Both the position numbers and the translations under genes were made by a program. From Comamonas sp. BIGb0124 (GTDB lineage Bacteria > Pseudomonadota > Gammaproteobacteria > Burkholderiales > Burkholderiaceae_C): a stretch of 64,000 nt of DNA. The stretch lies in assembly GCF_003752175.1 (NCBI RefSeq), contig NZ_RJVF01000008.1, positions 372,001 to 436,000 on the forward strand, given 5' to 3'. Each line of letters starts with the position of its first letter. Within the stretch, counting starts at the first letter, position 1. This document shows, piece after piece, positions 33,480 through 43,491 of the stretch. The notes below the pieces were generated by a model, which saw only the letters and a list, made by a program, of their open reading frames with translations, had not been told where the DNA came from and did no database searches.

Positions 33480-33514
33480 GGTATCCTTTTGGTTCCTACT
33501 GGGCAAAGGATACC
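33480..33514. promoter_or_regulatory. Inverted repeat operator in the HxlR/SDR divergent region
   Basis: Two perfect 10-bp arms, GGTATCCTTT at 33480-33489 and AAAGGATACC at 33505-33514, are separated by 15 bp. They sit immediately upstream of the HxlR start codon and 49 bp before the SDR start. The arrangement is typical for autoregulation by an HxlR dimer that also controls the divergent reductase. One arm doubles as the HxlR ribosome-binding site, so binding would block both promoters. Confidence 0.6.
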
Positions 33515-33562
33515 GCCGGAGAGAGACTGTGTGTTTTTCGAAGAGACACAGGACATTTCTCC

Positions 33563-34312
33563 ATGACACGACTGAAAGACAAGTTCGCCTTGATCACCGG
33601 CGGCAGCAGCGGCATCGGGCTGGAAACCGCACGCCAGTTCCTGGCCGAAGGCGCGACCGTGGCCATCACCGGCCGCAATGCGCAGGCCCTTGAGCAGGCC
33701 GGCCGCGAACTGGGCGACAGGGCCTGGCTGATCCGAAGCGATGCCGGCGATGTGGCTTCGCAGCAGGCGCTGGCCCGGCAACTGGCCGAACGCTGGCCGC
33801 GCCTGGATGTGCTGTTTGCCAATGCGGGCGACGTCACGCATCTGCCGCTCGAAGACTGGACGGCCGGGACCTGGGACCGGCTCATGGACATCAACCTGAA
33901 AGGGCCTTTTTTTCTGATCCAGTCGGTGCTGTCCCTGCTGGCCAACCCGAGCTCGGTCATCGTGTGCGGCTCGACCAGCGCCCACATCGGGCTGCCGCAG
34001 AGCAGTGCCTATGCCGCGAGCAAGGCGGGGCTGCTGTCGCTGGCCCGCACCTTGTCCGGCGAGCTGGCCGCGCGGGGCATCCGGGTCAACGGCCTGAGCC
34101 CGGGGCCGACCGAGACGCCCGCACTCGGCAAGCTCGGGCTTCCTGCGGCCCAGCAGGACGCGATGCGTGCGCAGATCCGCGAACTGGTGCCGATCGGCCG
34201 CATGGGCACGCCCTGGGAGCTGGCCCGGGCTGCGGTGTTCCTGGCCTCGGACGAATCGCGTTTTGTCGTCGGCACCGAGCTGCTGGTCGACGGCGGCGTC
34301 GCCAACCTCTAG
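33563..34312 (+). CDS. SDR-family oxidoreductase (classical)
   Basis: A 249-residue NADP(H)-type reductase with TGGSSGIGLE, VAITGRNAQAL, FANAGDV, CGSTSAHIGL (catalytic Ser), YAASKAGLLSLA (Tyr, Lys) and VVGTELLVDGGVANL. It is divergent from an HxlR regulator and shares its operator region, so it is probably induced by a reactive carbonyl or quinone-type signal. Length and sequence resemble the SDR at 31079 throughout, indicating an old duplication or parallel recruitment within this neighbourhood. Confidence 0.9.
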   Translation: MTRLKDKFALITGGSSGIGLETARQFLAEGATVAITGRNAQALEQAGRELGDRAWLIRSDAGDVASQQALARQLAERWPRLDVLFANAGDVTHLPLEDWTAGTWDRLMDINLKGPFFLIQSVLSLLANPSSVIVCGSTSAHIGLPQSSAYAASKAGLLSLARTLSGELAARGIRVNGLSPGPTETPALGKLGLPAAQQDAMRAQIRELVPIGRMGTPWELARAAVFLASDESRFVVGTELLVDGGVANL

Positions 34313-34422
34313 CCGGCACAGCACGGCGCGGCGCGGCGCGACGTCTAAGCTCATGCCGATTTGTCAGTTGGACGAACGCGCCGGCCTCTCTAGCATGTGT
34401 CCTTTTCTCGCGGAAGCAGACG

Positions 34423-36006
34423 ATGCAGTTCAACACATTGGCGAGCCGGATCGGCACGGCCGCCTTATGGGGGGCGCTGGCCCTGGCCAGCCCTTGGGCT
34501 CTGGCGCAGAGCGGCGGCAAGACACTGACCTGGGTGGTCGACCCCGAGCCCTCTTCGCTGGTGCCGCTGGTCACCACCGCGGGCGGCAACACGGAAATCG
34601 GCCCCAAGGTGGTCGAAGGCCTGCTGACCTACGACTTCAAGCTGCAGCCGCGCCCGCTGCTGGCCACGCAATGGTCGGTCAGCCCCGACGGCCTGCAATA
34701 CAGCTTCACGCTGCGCAAAGGCGTGACCTGGCACGACGGCCAGCCCTTCAGCTCGGCCGATGTGGCCTTCTCGATCCAGACGCTCAAGCAGTACCACCCG
34801 CGTGGCCGCGTGACGTTCGCCAACGTGACCGAAGTGCGCACCCCCGCGCCCGACCAGGTGGTACTGGTGCTCGCCAAGCCCGCCCCCTACCTGCTGACGG
34901 CCTTGGCAGGCGCCGAGTCGCCCATCATTCCCAAGCACCTCTACGAGGGCAAGGACATCGCCAGCAACCCCTACAACAGCCGGCCGGTGGGCACCGGTCC
35001 GTATGTGTTCAAGGAATGGGTGCGGGGCAGCTATGTCAAGCTCGAACGCAACCCGAACTACTGGGACCAGCCCAAGCCCTCGCTGGACCAGGTCATCGTG
35101 CGCTTCATTCCGGATGCAGCCTCGCGTGCCGCCGCGCTCGAATCCGGCGAGGTGCTGCTGGGCAGCCAGGTCATTCCGCTGAGCGATGTCGAGCGCTTCC
35201 GCAAGCTGCCGAACGTGACGGTGGATACACGCGACTGGCCGTACGTCGGCAACCACGTGCAGATCTTCTACAACCTCGACACACCCCAGTTCAAGGACGT
35301 GGCCGTGCGCCGGGCCGTGGCGCAGGCGGTCAATGTCAACACGCTGATCAAGAGCGTCTGGTACGGCAACGGCACGGCCTCGGCCAGCCCGATCGGCAAA
35401 GCCAGCCCCTATCACGACGCCTCCATCCAGCCCTACCCCTACGACCCGAAGGCTGCCGAGGCCGCACTGGACGCAGCAGGCCTCAAACGCGCTGCCGACG
35501 GCAACCGTTTTGCCGTACGCCTGCTCTACAACCCGTTCGTGGACCGCCGCGCCGCCGAGTTCGTGCGCCAGGCGCTGGGCCGCATCGGCATCCGTGCCGA
35601 TCTGCAGAGCTATGACTTCGCCAGCTATGTCACCAAGGCCTATACCGACCGGGCTTTCGACATCACGGTCGAGAACCTGACCAACATCTTCGATCCCACG
35701 CTGGGCGTTCAGCGCATCTTCTGGTCGAAGAACTTCAAGATCGGGCTGCCGTTCTCGAATGCCCCGCACTACGTGAGCGACGAGGCCGACCGCCTGCTCG
35801 AGGCCGCGGCCATCGAGGTCGACGACGCGCAGCGCAAGAAGCTGTTCTCGGACTTCCAGCAGGTGGTGCACCGCGACGTGCCGTCGATCGAGATCGGCGC
35901 CAACCCCACGATCACCATCGCCAACCGGCGCGTGAGCGATTACGCCCCCACGGGCGAAGGCATCCGCGGCAGCTTTGCCGACGTGAAACTGGCCCCTGCT
36001 CCCTGA
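34423..36006 (+). CDS. ABC transporter substrate-binding protein, family 5 (Dpp/Opp type)
   Basis: A 527-residue periplasmic protein with a Sec signal peptide (cleavage near WALA-QSGG, about residue 28). Family-5 landmarks are YSFTLRKGVTWHDGQPFSSADVAFS, GTGPYVFKEWVRGSYVKLERNPNYW and an end rich in DVPSIEIGANPT. It starts an operon with two permeases, a fused ATPase and two monooxygenases of the SfnB and SsuD types. Its ligand is therefore more likely a sulfur-containing organic compound or peptide than an ordinary dipeptide; that is inference from context. Confidence 0.92.
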   Translation: MQFNTLASRIGTAALWGALALASPWALAQSGGKTLTWVVDPEPSSLVPLVTTAGGNTEIGPKVVEGLLTYDFKLQPRPLLATQWSVSPDGLQYSFTLRKGVTWHDGQPFSSADVAFSIQTLKQYHPRGRVTFANVTEVRTPAPDQVVLVLAKPAPYLLTALAGAESPIIPKHLYEGKDIASNPYNSRPVGTGPYVFKEWVRGSYVKLERNPNYWDQPKPSLDQVIVRFIPDAASRAAALESGEVLLGSQVIPLSDVERFRKLPNVTVDTRDWPYVGNHVQIFYNLDTPQFKDVAVRRAVAQAVNVNTLIKSVWYGNGTASASPIGKASPYHDASIQPYPYDPKAAEAALDAAGLKRAADGNRFAVRLLYNPFVDRRAAEFVRQALGRIGIRADLQSYDFASYVTKAYTDRAFDITVENLTNIFDPTLGVQRIFWSKNFKIGLPFSNAPHYVSDEADRLLEAAAIEVDDAQRKKLFSDFQQVVHRDVPSIEIGANPTITIANRRVSDYAPTGEGIRGSFADVKLAPAP

Positions 36007-36047
36007 GCGCCGGCTCCGCCACGCACGACCCCAAAAGGCAAGACACC

Positions 36048-37037
36048 ATGAGTACCACCACGCAGCGACTGGGCAGTACCCTGCGGCGCACGGCCTGGCA
36101 GGCCATCCCGACCGTGATCGGGGTCATCCTGCTCAACTTCTTTCTGATGCAGCTGGTTCCCGGCGACGCGGCCGATGTGATTGCGGCCGAATCGGGTGCC
36201 GCCACCGCCGAGACCATGGCGCAACTGCGCACGCACTTCGGTCTCGATCTGCCGGTGCTGAACCAGTTGGGCGCCTACCTCAACAACCTGGCCCACCTGA
36301 GCCTGGGGGTGTCGCCTCGCCACAACGTGCCGGTGGTCGACCTGATCGCCGGCCGGCTGGGCGCCACGCTGCTGCTGATGCTGACCGCACTGGGCCTGGC
36401 TCTGCTGGCGGGCCTGGTTCTGGGCGGTGTGATGGCCACCCATGTGGGCAAATGGCAGGACAGGCTGCTGTCGGTGCTGGCCCTGCTGCTGTACTCGACG
36501 CCGGGTTTCTGGCTGGGTCTGATGGCGATCGTGCTGTTCGCGGTGAAGCTGGGCTGGCTGCCGACGGGGGGCAACATCACCATCGGCGCGGATCTGCAGG
36601 GCTGGGACCACGTCGTGGATGTGGCCCAGCATCTGATCCTGCCGGCCCTGGCGATGTCCGGTTTCCTGATCGCCATCTTTTCGCGCCTGACGCGTTCGGC
36701 GATGCTGGAGGTGAGCCGGCAGGACCATGTGCGCACGGCACAGGCCAAGGGCCTCGGGCCGGTCCGCATCACGCTGCGGCACGTGCTGCGCAATGCGCTG
36801 ATCCCCGTGACCACGGTCGCAGGCATGCACTTCGGCACGCTGCTGGGCGGCTCGGTGGTGGTCGAAGTCGTGTTCAGTTGGCCGGGCCTGGGCCGGCTGG
36901 CACTCGAGTCGGTGCTGGCGCGCGACTACAACGTGCTGCTCGGCATTCTTTTCCTGTCCTCGCTGCTGGTGATCGTCGCCAACATGCTGGTCGACATTCT
37001 TCACGCCTGGCTGGATCCCCGCATCCAGTTGCGCTGA
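36048..37037 (+). CDS. ABC transporter permease (DppB-like)
   Basis: A 329-residue inner-membrane permease with six hydrophobic segments. The N-terminal RRTAWQAIPTVIGVILLNFF and the motif LVPGDAADV are the DppB hallmarks, and the C-terminal coupling loop reads VRTAQAKGLGPVRITLRHVL. It forms the channel with the DppC-like protein encoded 31 bp downstream. It is the second gene of the importer operon that begins at 34423. Confidence 0.92.
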   Translation: MSTTTQRLGSTLRRTAWQAIPTVIGVILLNFFLMQLVPGDAADVIAAESGAATAETMAQLRTHFGLDLPVLNQLGAYLNNLAHLSLGVSPRHNVPVVDLIAGRLGATLLLMLTALGLALLAGLVLGGVMATHVGKWQDRLLSVLALLLYSTPGFWLGLMAIVLFAVKLGWLPTGGNITIGADLQGWDHVVDVAQHLILPALAMSGFLIAIFSRLTRSAMLEVSRQDHVRTAQAKGLGPVRITLRHVLRNALIPVTTVAGMHFGTLLGGSVVVEVVFSWPGLGRLALESVLARDYNVLLGILFLSSLLVIVANMLVDILHAWLDPRIQLR

Positions 37038-37068
37038 CACGGCCCGATACCCGCCTCCGATCGCTCTC

Positions 37069-37995
37069 ATGAAACTCAGTCTCACCCGTCTTCCCAGACT
37101 TCCTTTCCTGCGCCTGTCCCGAGCGCAGCCGGTGCCTGCATCCGGCCAGCCGCGTGGACTTTCAGAGTCCTGGCAGGCGTTTCTGCGCAACCCCTCGGGC
37201 CTGGCCGGCCTGTTCATCCTGCTGGCGATCGTGGCGATCGCGGCCTTTGCGAACGTCCTGTTCCCGGGCGATCCGCTCGACATGGTGGCCGAGCCGCTGC
37301 TGTGGCCATTCACCAGTGCAGAAGCGCCGCTGGGCAGCGACTCGCTGGGCCGCAACGTGGCAGCCGGGCTGGCCCACGGTGCCCGCGTGTCGCTGGCCGT
37401 GGGCGCCGTGGCGGCTGTCATCAGCCTGATCATCGGCATCACGGTCGGCGCGACGGCGGGCTACTTCGGCGGGCGTATCGACGACATCCTGGTCCGCATC
37501 ACCGAGCTGTTCCAGACCGTGCCGACCTTTCTGTTCGTGATCGTGATCGTGGCCATCGGCCAGCCCTCCATCGGCGTCATCGTGCTGGCGATCGGCCTGG
37601 CGGCATGGCCGGTCATCGCGCGCCTGGTGCGTGCCGAGTTCCGCTGGCTGCGCGAATCCGAGTTCGTGCAGGCCGCACGAAGCCAGGGCTTCTCGGATCT
37701 GCGCATCATCTTCCAGGAGATCCTGCCCAATGCGCTGCCCCCCGTCATCGTCACCACCTCGGTGCTGGTGGCCAGCGCGATCCTGATCGAATCGGCCCTG
37801 TCGTTTCTGGGCATGGGCGACCCCAACCAAGTGTCGTGGGGCAGCATGATCGGCGAAGGACGTGAACTGCTGCGCACCGCCTGGTATCTGACGGCACTGC
37901 CCGGGCTGGCCATCGTGCTGTCCGTGCTGGCGCTCAACCTGGTGGGCGATGCACTGAACGACGCCTTCAACCCGCGTCTGCGCGGCACACGCTGA
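37069..37995 (+). CDS. ABC transporter permease (DppC-like)
   Basis: A 308-residue inner-membrane permease. A cytoplasmic N-terminus ([16 protein letters not shown]) precedes the first membrane segment. The motif [22 protein letters not shown] is typical of DppC, and the coupling loop reads [22 protein letters not shown]. The end, [20 protein letters not shown], is also diagnostic. It pairs with the DppB-like permease just upstream; the ATPase gene follows 14 bp later. Confidence 0.92.
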   Translation: MKLSLTRLPRLPFLRLSRAQPVPASGQPRGLSESWQAFLRNPSGLAGLFILLAIVAIAAFANVLFPGDPLDMVAEPLLWPFTSAEAPLGSDSLGRNVAAGLAHGARVSLAVGAVAAVISLIIGITVGATAGYFGGRIDDILVRITELFQTVPTFLFVIVIVAIGQPSIGVIVLAIGLAAWPVIARLVRAEFRWLRESEFVQAARSQGFSDLRIIFQEILPNALPPVIVTTSVLVASAILIESALSFLGMGDPNQVSWGSMIGEGRELLRTAWYLTALPGLAIVLSVLALNLVGDALNDAFNPRLRGTR

Positions 37996-38009
37996 GGAAT
38001 CCTCCCACC

Positions 38010-39851
38010 ATGACCACTTCGCACACCGCACACACCGCATATTCGGCGCGCACGGCAACCGCGCCATCGGCCCACGGCGAGCTGCTGCTCGACATCCAGC
38101 GGCTCAATGTGTTCTTCAAGGGGACCCGCGGCGAACAGCAGGCCGTGCGCGATCTCGACCTGCAGCTTCGGCGCGGCGAGACGCTGGCACTGGTCGGTGA
38201 ATCGGGCTGCGGCAAATCGACCACCGCGCTGGCGATCCTGCGCCTGCTGGCGCCTTCGGCCCGGCTGGACGGCCGCATCGACTTCAACGGCCGCAATGTG
38301 CTGAGCCTGACGCCGCCGGAACTCCGCAATCTGCGCGGCAAGAACATCTCGATGATCTTCCAGGAGCCCATGACCTCGCTCAACCCGGTGTACACCATCG
38401 GCGAGCAGATCGTGGAAACGCTGCGCCAGCACGAGTCGCTGAGCGCCCGAGAAGCCCGGGTCCGGGCGATCGAGCTGCTGGAGCTGGTGCGGCTGCCGCA
38501 GGCGGCCCGCCGCATCGACGACTATCCGCATCACCTGTCGGGTGGCCAGCGCCAGCGCATCATGATCGCGATGGCGGTCGCCTGCAAACCGCAGTTGCTG
38601 ATCGCCGACGAACCGACCACGGCGCTGGATGTGACCATCCAGGCGCAGATTCTGGAGCTGCTCGACAATCTGCGGCGCGAGCTGTCGATGTCGCTGCTGC
38701 TGATCACCCACGATCTGGGCGTGGTGTCTCAATGGGCCGACCGGGTGGCCGTGATGCATGGCGGCCGCAAGGTCGAGGAAGCCGAGACGGCTCGCCTGTT
38801 CGCACAGCCCCAGCATGCCTACACGCGCGGCCTGCTGGGCGCATCGCTGCACGCGGGCAAGGATCTGCACTACCGCGACGGTCCCCTGCCCGAGATCCGC
38901 ACCCACCGGGAGACCGCCAGCGCCGATCCGGTGTTCACGCTGTTCCGCCCCGAGTCGGTGTTCGCGTCGGCATCCGGCGTCTCGGCCCCACCGGCGGCGG
39001 CCGAACACCCTCTGCTGTCGGTGCGCGAGCTGGTCACCGAGTACAGCGGACGGCACGGCCATGTGCGTGCGGTCGATCAGGTGTCTTTCGACATCGCACA
39101 GGGCGAAACCGTGGGTCTGGTCGGTGAATCCGGCTGCGGAAAATCCACGCTCTCGCGCACCCTGCTGAGGCTGCTGCAGCCCACGAGCGGCCAGATCCTG
39201 CTGGACGGCACCGATCTGGCACAACTTTCGCCCCGAGCACTCCAGCCCTGGCGTCCCCGCATCCAGATGGTGTTCCAGGATCCGTATGCATCGCTCAATC
39301 CGCGACGCACCGTGCACGACATCCTGGAGAGCGTGCTGGTGGTGCATGGACACGGCAATCGCCAGGCCCGCCAGGCGGCCATCACCGCCATACTCGACCG
39401 CGTGGGATTGCCATCCGATTCGGCCCAGCGTTATCCGCACGAGTTCTCGGGCGGACAGCGGCAGCGGATCGGCATCGCGCGTGCGCTCATCCTCAAGCCC
39501 TCGCTGTTGATTCTCGACGAGCCGGTCTCGGCCCTGGATGTGTCCATCCAGGCCCAGATCCTGAATCTGCTGGTCGAGCTCAAGCAGGCTTTCCAGCTCT
39601 CCTATCTGTTCATCTCGCACGACCTGGCCGTGGTGCGCTACATCGCCGACCGGGCACTGGTGATGAACGGCGGCCGCATCGTCGAGTCCGGCCGTGTGCA
39701 GGACGTGTGGAGCCGGCCGCAGCATGCGTACACGCAGCAGCTCATTGCCGCGGTGCCGGCGGCACGCGAAGGATCCTCTGCCGATAGCCGGTCGCCGCTC
39801 GGACAGGCGCCCGTCCAGGCGGCCTCTCCCCACCTGCTGCGCGCGGCCTGA
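38010..39851 (+). CDS. Fused double ABC ATPase (DppD-DppF type)
   Basis: A 613-residue protein with two complete ATPase domains. The first has Walker [10 protein letters not shown] at 63-71, signature [10 protein letters not shown] and Walker [13 protein letters not shown]. The second has GESGCGKST at 372-380, [10 protein letters not shown] and [12 protein letters not shown]. The oligopeptide-type C-terminal extension of domain one ([15 protein letters not shown]) is present. One polypeptide thus supplies both nucleotide-binding sites for the permease pair encoded just upstream. An SfnB-like oxidoreductase gene follows 140 bp downstream. Confidence 0.94.
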   Translation: MTTSHTAHTAYSARTATAPSAHGELLLDIQRLNVFFKGTRGEQQAVRDLDLQLRRGETLALVGESGCGKSTTALAILRLLAPSARLDGRIDFNGRNVLSLTPPELRNLRGKNISMIFQEPMTSLNPVYTIGEQIVETLRQHESLSAREARVRAIELLELVRLPQAARRIDDYPHHLSGGQRQRIMIAMAVACKPQLLIADEPTTALDVTIQAQILELLDNLRRELSMSLLLITHDLGVVSQWADRVAVMHGGRKVEEAETARLFAQPQHAYTRGLLGASLHAGKDLHYRDGPLPEIRTHRETASADPVFTLFRPESVFASASGVSAPPAAAEHPLLSVRELVTEYSGRHGHVRAVDQVSFDIAQGETVGLVGESGCGKSTLSRTLLRLLQPTSGQILLDGTDLAQLSPRALQPWRPRIQMVFQDPYASLNPRRTVHDILESVLVVHGHGNRQARQAAITAILDRVGLPSDSAQRYPHEFSGGQRQRIGIARALILKPSLLILDEPVSALDVSIQAQILNLLVELKQAFQLSYLFISHDLAVVRYIADRALVMNGGRIVESGRVQDVWSRPQHAYTQQLIAAVPAAREGSSADSRSPLGQAPVQAASPHLLRAA

Positions 39852-39991
39852 AGACGAACGCCGGCGGCGGGCTCGGCTCGAAGCCGGCGTCATCGGCGCC
39901 GTGGCAAGGCGGTCCGGCCGGCCCCTTTCATCGACGCGTGCCCATGGTGGCCGACGCGCAATGTCCGGCAACCATCCCCGAAGAACTGCAC

Positions 39992-41290
39992 ATGACAACG
40001 ACAGCCCTCTCATCCGATACCCCGGCAGCCGCCGGCTACGCCCCACGCGCCGCCATCGCCGACAGGGCCTGGGGCGATGCCCCCAGCGCACGCTACAGCG
40101 CCATCGCCGAGCGTTTCCGCCCGGTGTTCGCGGCCATACGCGCCGGTGCGCCGGAGCGCGAGCAGACCCATCGCCTGCCCCAGGCCGAGCTGCACCGGTT
40201 GCGCGACCTGGGCCTGACCCGCCTGCGCCTGCCGCGTGAGCTGGGCGGTGAAGACCTGACCCTGCCGGAGCTGTTTTCGCTGCTGATCGAACTCAGCGAG
40301 GGCGATCCCAATGTCACCAATGCCCTGCGTTCGCATTTCGGCCTCACAGAAGAACTGCTGGAGCAGCCGGCAGGCGAATGGCGCGACGGCTGGCTGGCCC
40401 GCATTGCGGCAGGTGCGCTCACGGGCAGCGGATTCTCGGAAGTCGGAGACAACACGCTGGGCCAGCACTCGACCACCGTGGTGCGCCAGGGCGATCACTA
40501 TGTGGTGAACGGCACCAAGTTCTACACCACGGGTTCGCTGCTCTCCGAATGGATCCATATCTCGGCCAGCACGGAACAGGGCGAGCCCATCGGTGCACTG
40601 GTGCCCTTCCCTTCCGAGGGCCTCGAGATCGTCGACGATTGGGATGGATTCGGGCAGCAGCTCAGTGCCAGCGGCACCGCGCGTTTCGACAACGTCGTGC
40701 TGCAGGCCGACCATGTCAAACCGTATGCGGGACGCTTCGGTTACTCGGTCGGCTTCTATCAGCTGGTGCACCTGGCCGAACTCAGCGGCATCGGCCGCGC
40801 CGCCAGCCGCGAGCTGGCCGAACGGGTGGCGGCACGGAAACGGGTCTACGGCGGCCGCAGCAATGCCCGCAGCAGCGAGGATCCGCAAGTGCTGGAGGTG
40901 GTGGGCCGCGTGCGCGCAGCCGCGCATGCCGCCGGCGTCATCACGCTCGATGCGGCCCGGGCGCTCGAACGCGCGCATCACGCCAAGCACCTGCCGCCCG
41001 AACAGCGCCAGGCCGTCTACGACGAGGCCGAGATCGAAGTCAGCCAGGCCGTGACCACGGTGACCGACCTGATCCTCGATGCCACGGCCCGTCTGTTCGA
41101 CGCCCTGGGCGCTTCCTCGGCGCAACGCAGCCAGGCCCTCGACCGTCACTGGCGAAACGCCCGCACCATCTCCTCGCACAATCCGCGCATCTACCACACA
41201 CGCATCGTGGGCGACTTCGCGGTCAACGGCACGCCGCCGCCCGTGCGCGCCGGCGTCGGGCTTCCGCCCGGGCCGGCTGCGGTTGCCTGA
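39992..41290 (+). CDS. SfnB/DszC-like flavin-dependent oxidoreductase (acyl-CoA dehydrogenase fold)
   Basis: A 432-residue protein with the acyl-CoA dehydrogenase fold but sequence of the SfnB/DszC monooxygenase branch: HRLPQAELHRLRDLGL, YTTGSLLSEWIHISA, DDWDGFGQQLSASGTARFDNV and LDRHWRNARTISSHNP near the end. Enzymes of this branch use reduced FMN and O2 on organosulfur compounds (dibenzothiophene, dimethylsulfone metabolism) during sulfur limitation. The ATG at 39992 fits the coding pattern; an in-frame GTG at 39938 is less likely. It follows the importer ATPase and precedes an SsuD-like gene, so import and oxidative desulfurisation appear linked. Confidence 0.85.
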   Translation: MTTTALSSDTPAAAGYAPRAAIADRAWGDAPSARYSAIAERFRPVFAAIRAGAPEREQTHRLPQAELHRLRDLGLTRLRLPRELGGEDLTLPELFSLLIELSEGDPNVTNALRSHFGLTEELLEQPAGEWRDGWLARIAAGALTGSGFSEVGDNTLGQHSTTVVRQGDHYVVNGTKFYTTGSLLSEWIHISASTEQGEPIGALVPFPSEGLEIVDDWDGFGQQLSASGTARFDNVVLQADHVKPYAGRFGYSVGFYQLVHLAELSGIGRAASRELAERVAARKRVYGGRSNARSSEDPQVLEVVGRVRAAAHAAGVITLDAARALERAHHAKHLPPEQRQAVYDEAEIEVSQAVTTVTDLILDATARLFDALGASSAQRSQALDRHWRNARTISSHNPRIYHTRIVGDFAVNGTPPPVRAGVGLPPGPAAVA

Positions 41291-41312
41291 AGACGGCCGG
41301 CCCCGGCATATT

Positions 41313-41324
41313 CATATAAGCAAA
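41313..41324 (+). promoter_or_regulatory. CATATAAGCAAA element upstream of the SsuD-like gene
   Basis: This AT-rich string lies 188 bp before the SsuD-like start in a 221-bp gap. It closely matches TCATAAGCAAA at 21375, and it is followed by a second AT-rich block near 41350. It may be an activator or promoter site specific to the sulfur genes; only its recurrence supports this. Confidence 0.3.
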
Positions 41325-41511
41325 GGATTGTTTGATCTCGGCCCCGAACGCCTACTATTTTGGGTTGTTCATTTTCATGGGCCTTCCGGCGGCGATTCCG
41401 CGCAGCCCTCCGGATGCCCCGGTCACGCACCCCGCATTCAAGCGGAGCCGACGGATACGACCGTCTTGATGACAAGACAGCAGCGCCCTCACCATCGAAG
41501 CAAACGACCTC

Positions 41512-42582
41512 ATGAGCCAACAAGCCGAATTCCTCTGGTACATCCCGAATCAGGTCGTTGCAGGACATCGCGGCGACTCTGCCACCGACGGCCACAACAG
41601 CCTGGACACACTCACCCGCCATGCCAAGGCCCTGGAGGCGAACGGCTGGACGGGCGCCCTGCTGGGCACCGGCTGGGGCCGGCCCGATACCTTCACCGTG
41701 GCGACCGCACTCGCGGCACGCACCGACACCTTCGAGCCCCTGATCGCGATCCGCCCCGGCTACTGGCGTCCGGCCAACTTCGCCTCGGCAGCGGCGACGC
41801 TGGACCACCTGACCGGTGGACGCGTGCGCATCAACATCGTCTCGGGCAAGGACAATCTCGATGCCTATGGCGACAGCGAAGGCGATCAGGCCCATCGCTA
41901 CGCCCGCACCCGTGAATTCATGGAATTGGTCCGCAAGCTGTGGACCGAGGAGAACGTCACCTACAGGGGCGAACACTTCCAGGTCACCGACTCCACGGTC
42001 GTGCCGCGCATTCACGTACAAGGCACACGCCGGCATCCGCAGCTGTACTTCGGCGGCGCCTCGGCAGCGGCCGAGCAAGTGTCGGCGACACAGGCCGATG
42101 TGCAGTTGTTCTGGGGCGAGCCGCTGGAAGACGTGCGGCAGCGCATCGAACGGCTCAAGGCGCTCAGCCAGGCGCTGGGCCGCGAACACGCACCGCTGGA
42201 ATTCGGACTGCGCATCACCACCCTGGTGCGCGACACGACCGAACAGGCCTGGGCCGATGCCGAAGCCAAGGTCGCGGAGATGGCCAAGACCCAGGGCGCG
42301 GGATGGCACGACCACCGGCGCGCGGTGGCCGTCGGCCAGCAACGCCTGCTCGATCTGCAGGCACGCGGCGAGGTGCTCGACGACAACCTCTACACCGCGC
42401 CGGGCAAGTTCGGCGGCGGCGGGGCCGGCACGACGTGGCTGGTGGGCTCGGCGCAAGATGTCGCGCGCTCGCTGCGCAAGTATCAGGACCTCGGCATCTC
42501 CAAGTTCATCCTGTCGGACACGCCCTATCTGAACGAGATCGAAAGACAGGGTCAACAGCTGCTGCCCCTGCTTCGCGGCTGA
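41512..42582 (+). CDS. FMNH2-dependent alkanesulfonate monooxygenase-like enzyme (SsuD-like LLM family)
   Basis: A 356-residue luciferase-like (beta/alpha)8 barrel. SsuD-type landmarks are FLWYIPNQ at the start, ALEANGWTGALLGTGW, LIAIRPGYWRPANFASAAATL, GGRVRINIVSGKDN and YARTREFMELVRKLW. SsuD converts alkanesulfonates to aldehyde and sulfite with FMNH2 supplied by a separate reductase; the nitroreductase-like gene directly downstream, on the opposite strand, could fill that role. The sequence differs enough that another sulfonate or sulfone may be the substrate. It converges on the nitroreductase gene with a 10-bp gap. Confidence 0.87.
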   Translation: MSQQAEFLWYIPNQVVAGHRGDSATDGHNSLDTLTRHAKALEANGWTGALLGTGWGRPDTFTVATALAARTDTFEPLIAIRPGYWRPANFASAAATLDHLTGGRVRINIVSGKDNLDAYGDSEGDQAHRYARTREFMELVRKLWTEENVTYRGEHFQVTDSTVVPRIHVQGTRRHPQLYFGGASAAAEQVSATQADVQLFWGEPLEDVRQRIERLKALSQALGREHAPLEFGLRITTLVRDTTEQAWADAEAKVAEMAKTQGAGWHDHRRAVAVGQQRLLDLQARGEVLDDNLYTAPGKFGGGGAGTTWLVGSAQDVARSLRKYQDLGISKFILSDTPYLNEIERQGQQLLPLLRG

Positions 42583-42592
42583 GCCGAGGCCG

Positions 42593-43453
42593 TCAGCGCA
42601 GCGGAAAACCGAGTTCGGTCAGGATGCTGCGCAGCTCGTAGCGGGCGTCGCCGCTGCGCCCCACATTGCCCAGGCGGCGCGCAAGGTGCCGTGTCCACAG
42701 CGGATGGTCGATGGACTGCTTTTTCCAGAAGGCATCGAGCGCACCGTTGTAGCTCTGGGCGGCTTCGGCCTGCACGCTGCCGTCGTAGCGCTCGCGGTGC
42801 AGCACGGCGGCCTGCGGCAGGCGCGGCCGGATGTACGACGGTTTGGACTCGACCGGATGCCCCACAGCCAGGCCGAACACCGGATAGACGTAGGGCGGCA
42901 GCGCCAGGTCGTGTGCAATGGCGCGCACGTTGCTGCGGATGGCGCCCACATAGACGGCGCCCAGGCCCAGCGACTCGGCGGCCAGCACGGCGTTCTGCGC
43001 CGCGATCGCGGTATCGACCGAAGCCAGAATCACCGACTCGAGGTAATCCGCGCCGTCGATCTCCACGCCGGGAGGCGGCTCCGCCACCTGGCGCACACGG
43101 GACAGATCGGCCAGCCACACCAGAAAAAGCGGCGCCTGGCGGACAAAATCCTGGTTGTTGGCCCACACCGCCAACTGGTCCTTGTGGGTGCGGTCCTGCA
43201 CCGCCACCACGCTCCAGACCTGCAGGTTCGATGAGCTCGACCCCGACTGCGCCGCAGCGACCAGGGTTTCGAGCGTGTTGTCCGGCAACGCGCGGTCTTC
43301 GAAGGCGCGCACCGAGCGGTGATTCAGGATGTGCCGGACGACATCGTTGTCGACCGCATCGAGCACGTGGCCGTCGCCGTAGCGCTCGGCCAGCAGATCC
43401 GCCAGGCCGGACGTCGGTGCCGGCGGCACCGGGGAAATCGTGGAAGTCGTCAT
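42593..43453 (-). CDS. Nitroreductase-family NAD(P)H:FMN oxidoreductase (NfsA/FRP-like)
   Basis: A 286-residue flavoprotein. The FMN-binding start is HRSVRAFEDRALPDNTLETL followed by QSGSSSSNLQVWSVVAV, both typical of NfsA/FRP-type enzymes, and GLGAVYVGAIRSN is the later FMN loop. Such enzymes reduce FMN, quinones or nitro groups with NADPH. Among LLM and SfnB-like monooxygenase genes it is a good candidate to provide FMNH2. The start at 43453 lacks a clear ribosome site, and a TTG at 43486 is an alternative. It is the last gene of a minus-strand group after the binding protein and aldo/keto reductase. Confidence 0.88.
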   Translation of the reverse strand: MTTSTISPVPPAPTSGLADLLAERYGDGHVLDAVDNDVVRHILNHRSVRAFEDRALPDNTLETLVAAAQSGSSSSNLQVWSVVAVQDRTHKDQLAVWANNQDFVRQAPLFLVWLADLSRVRQVAEPPPGVEIDGADYLESVILASVDTAIAAQNAVLAAESLGLGAVYVGAIRSNVRAIAHDLALPPYVYPVFGLAVGHPVESKPSYIRPRLPQAAVLHRERYDGSVQAEAAQSYNGALDAFWKKQSIDHPLWTRHLARRLGNVGRSGDARYELRSILTELGFPLR

Positions 43454-43491
43454 GATCTTGGAGGGGTCAGGGTTCGTTGAACACAAAAGAC

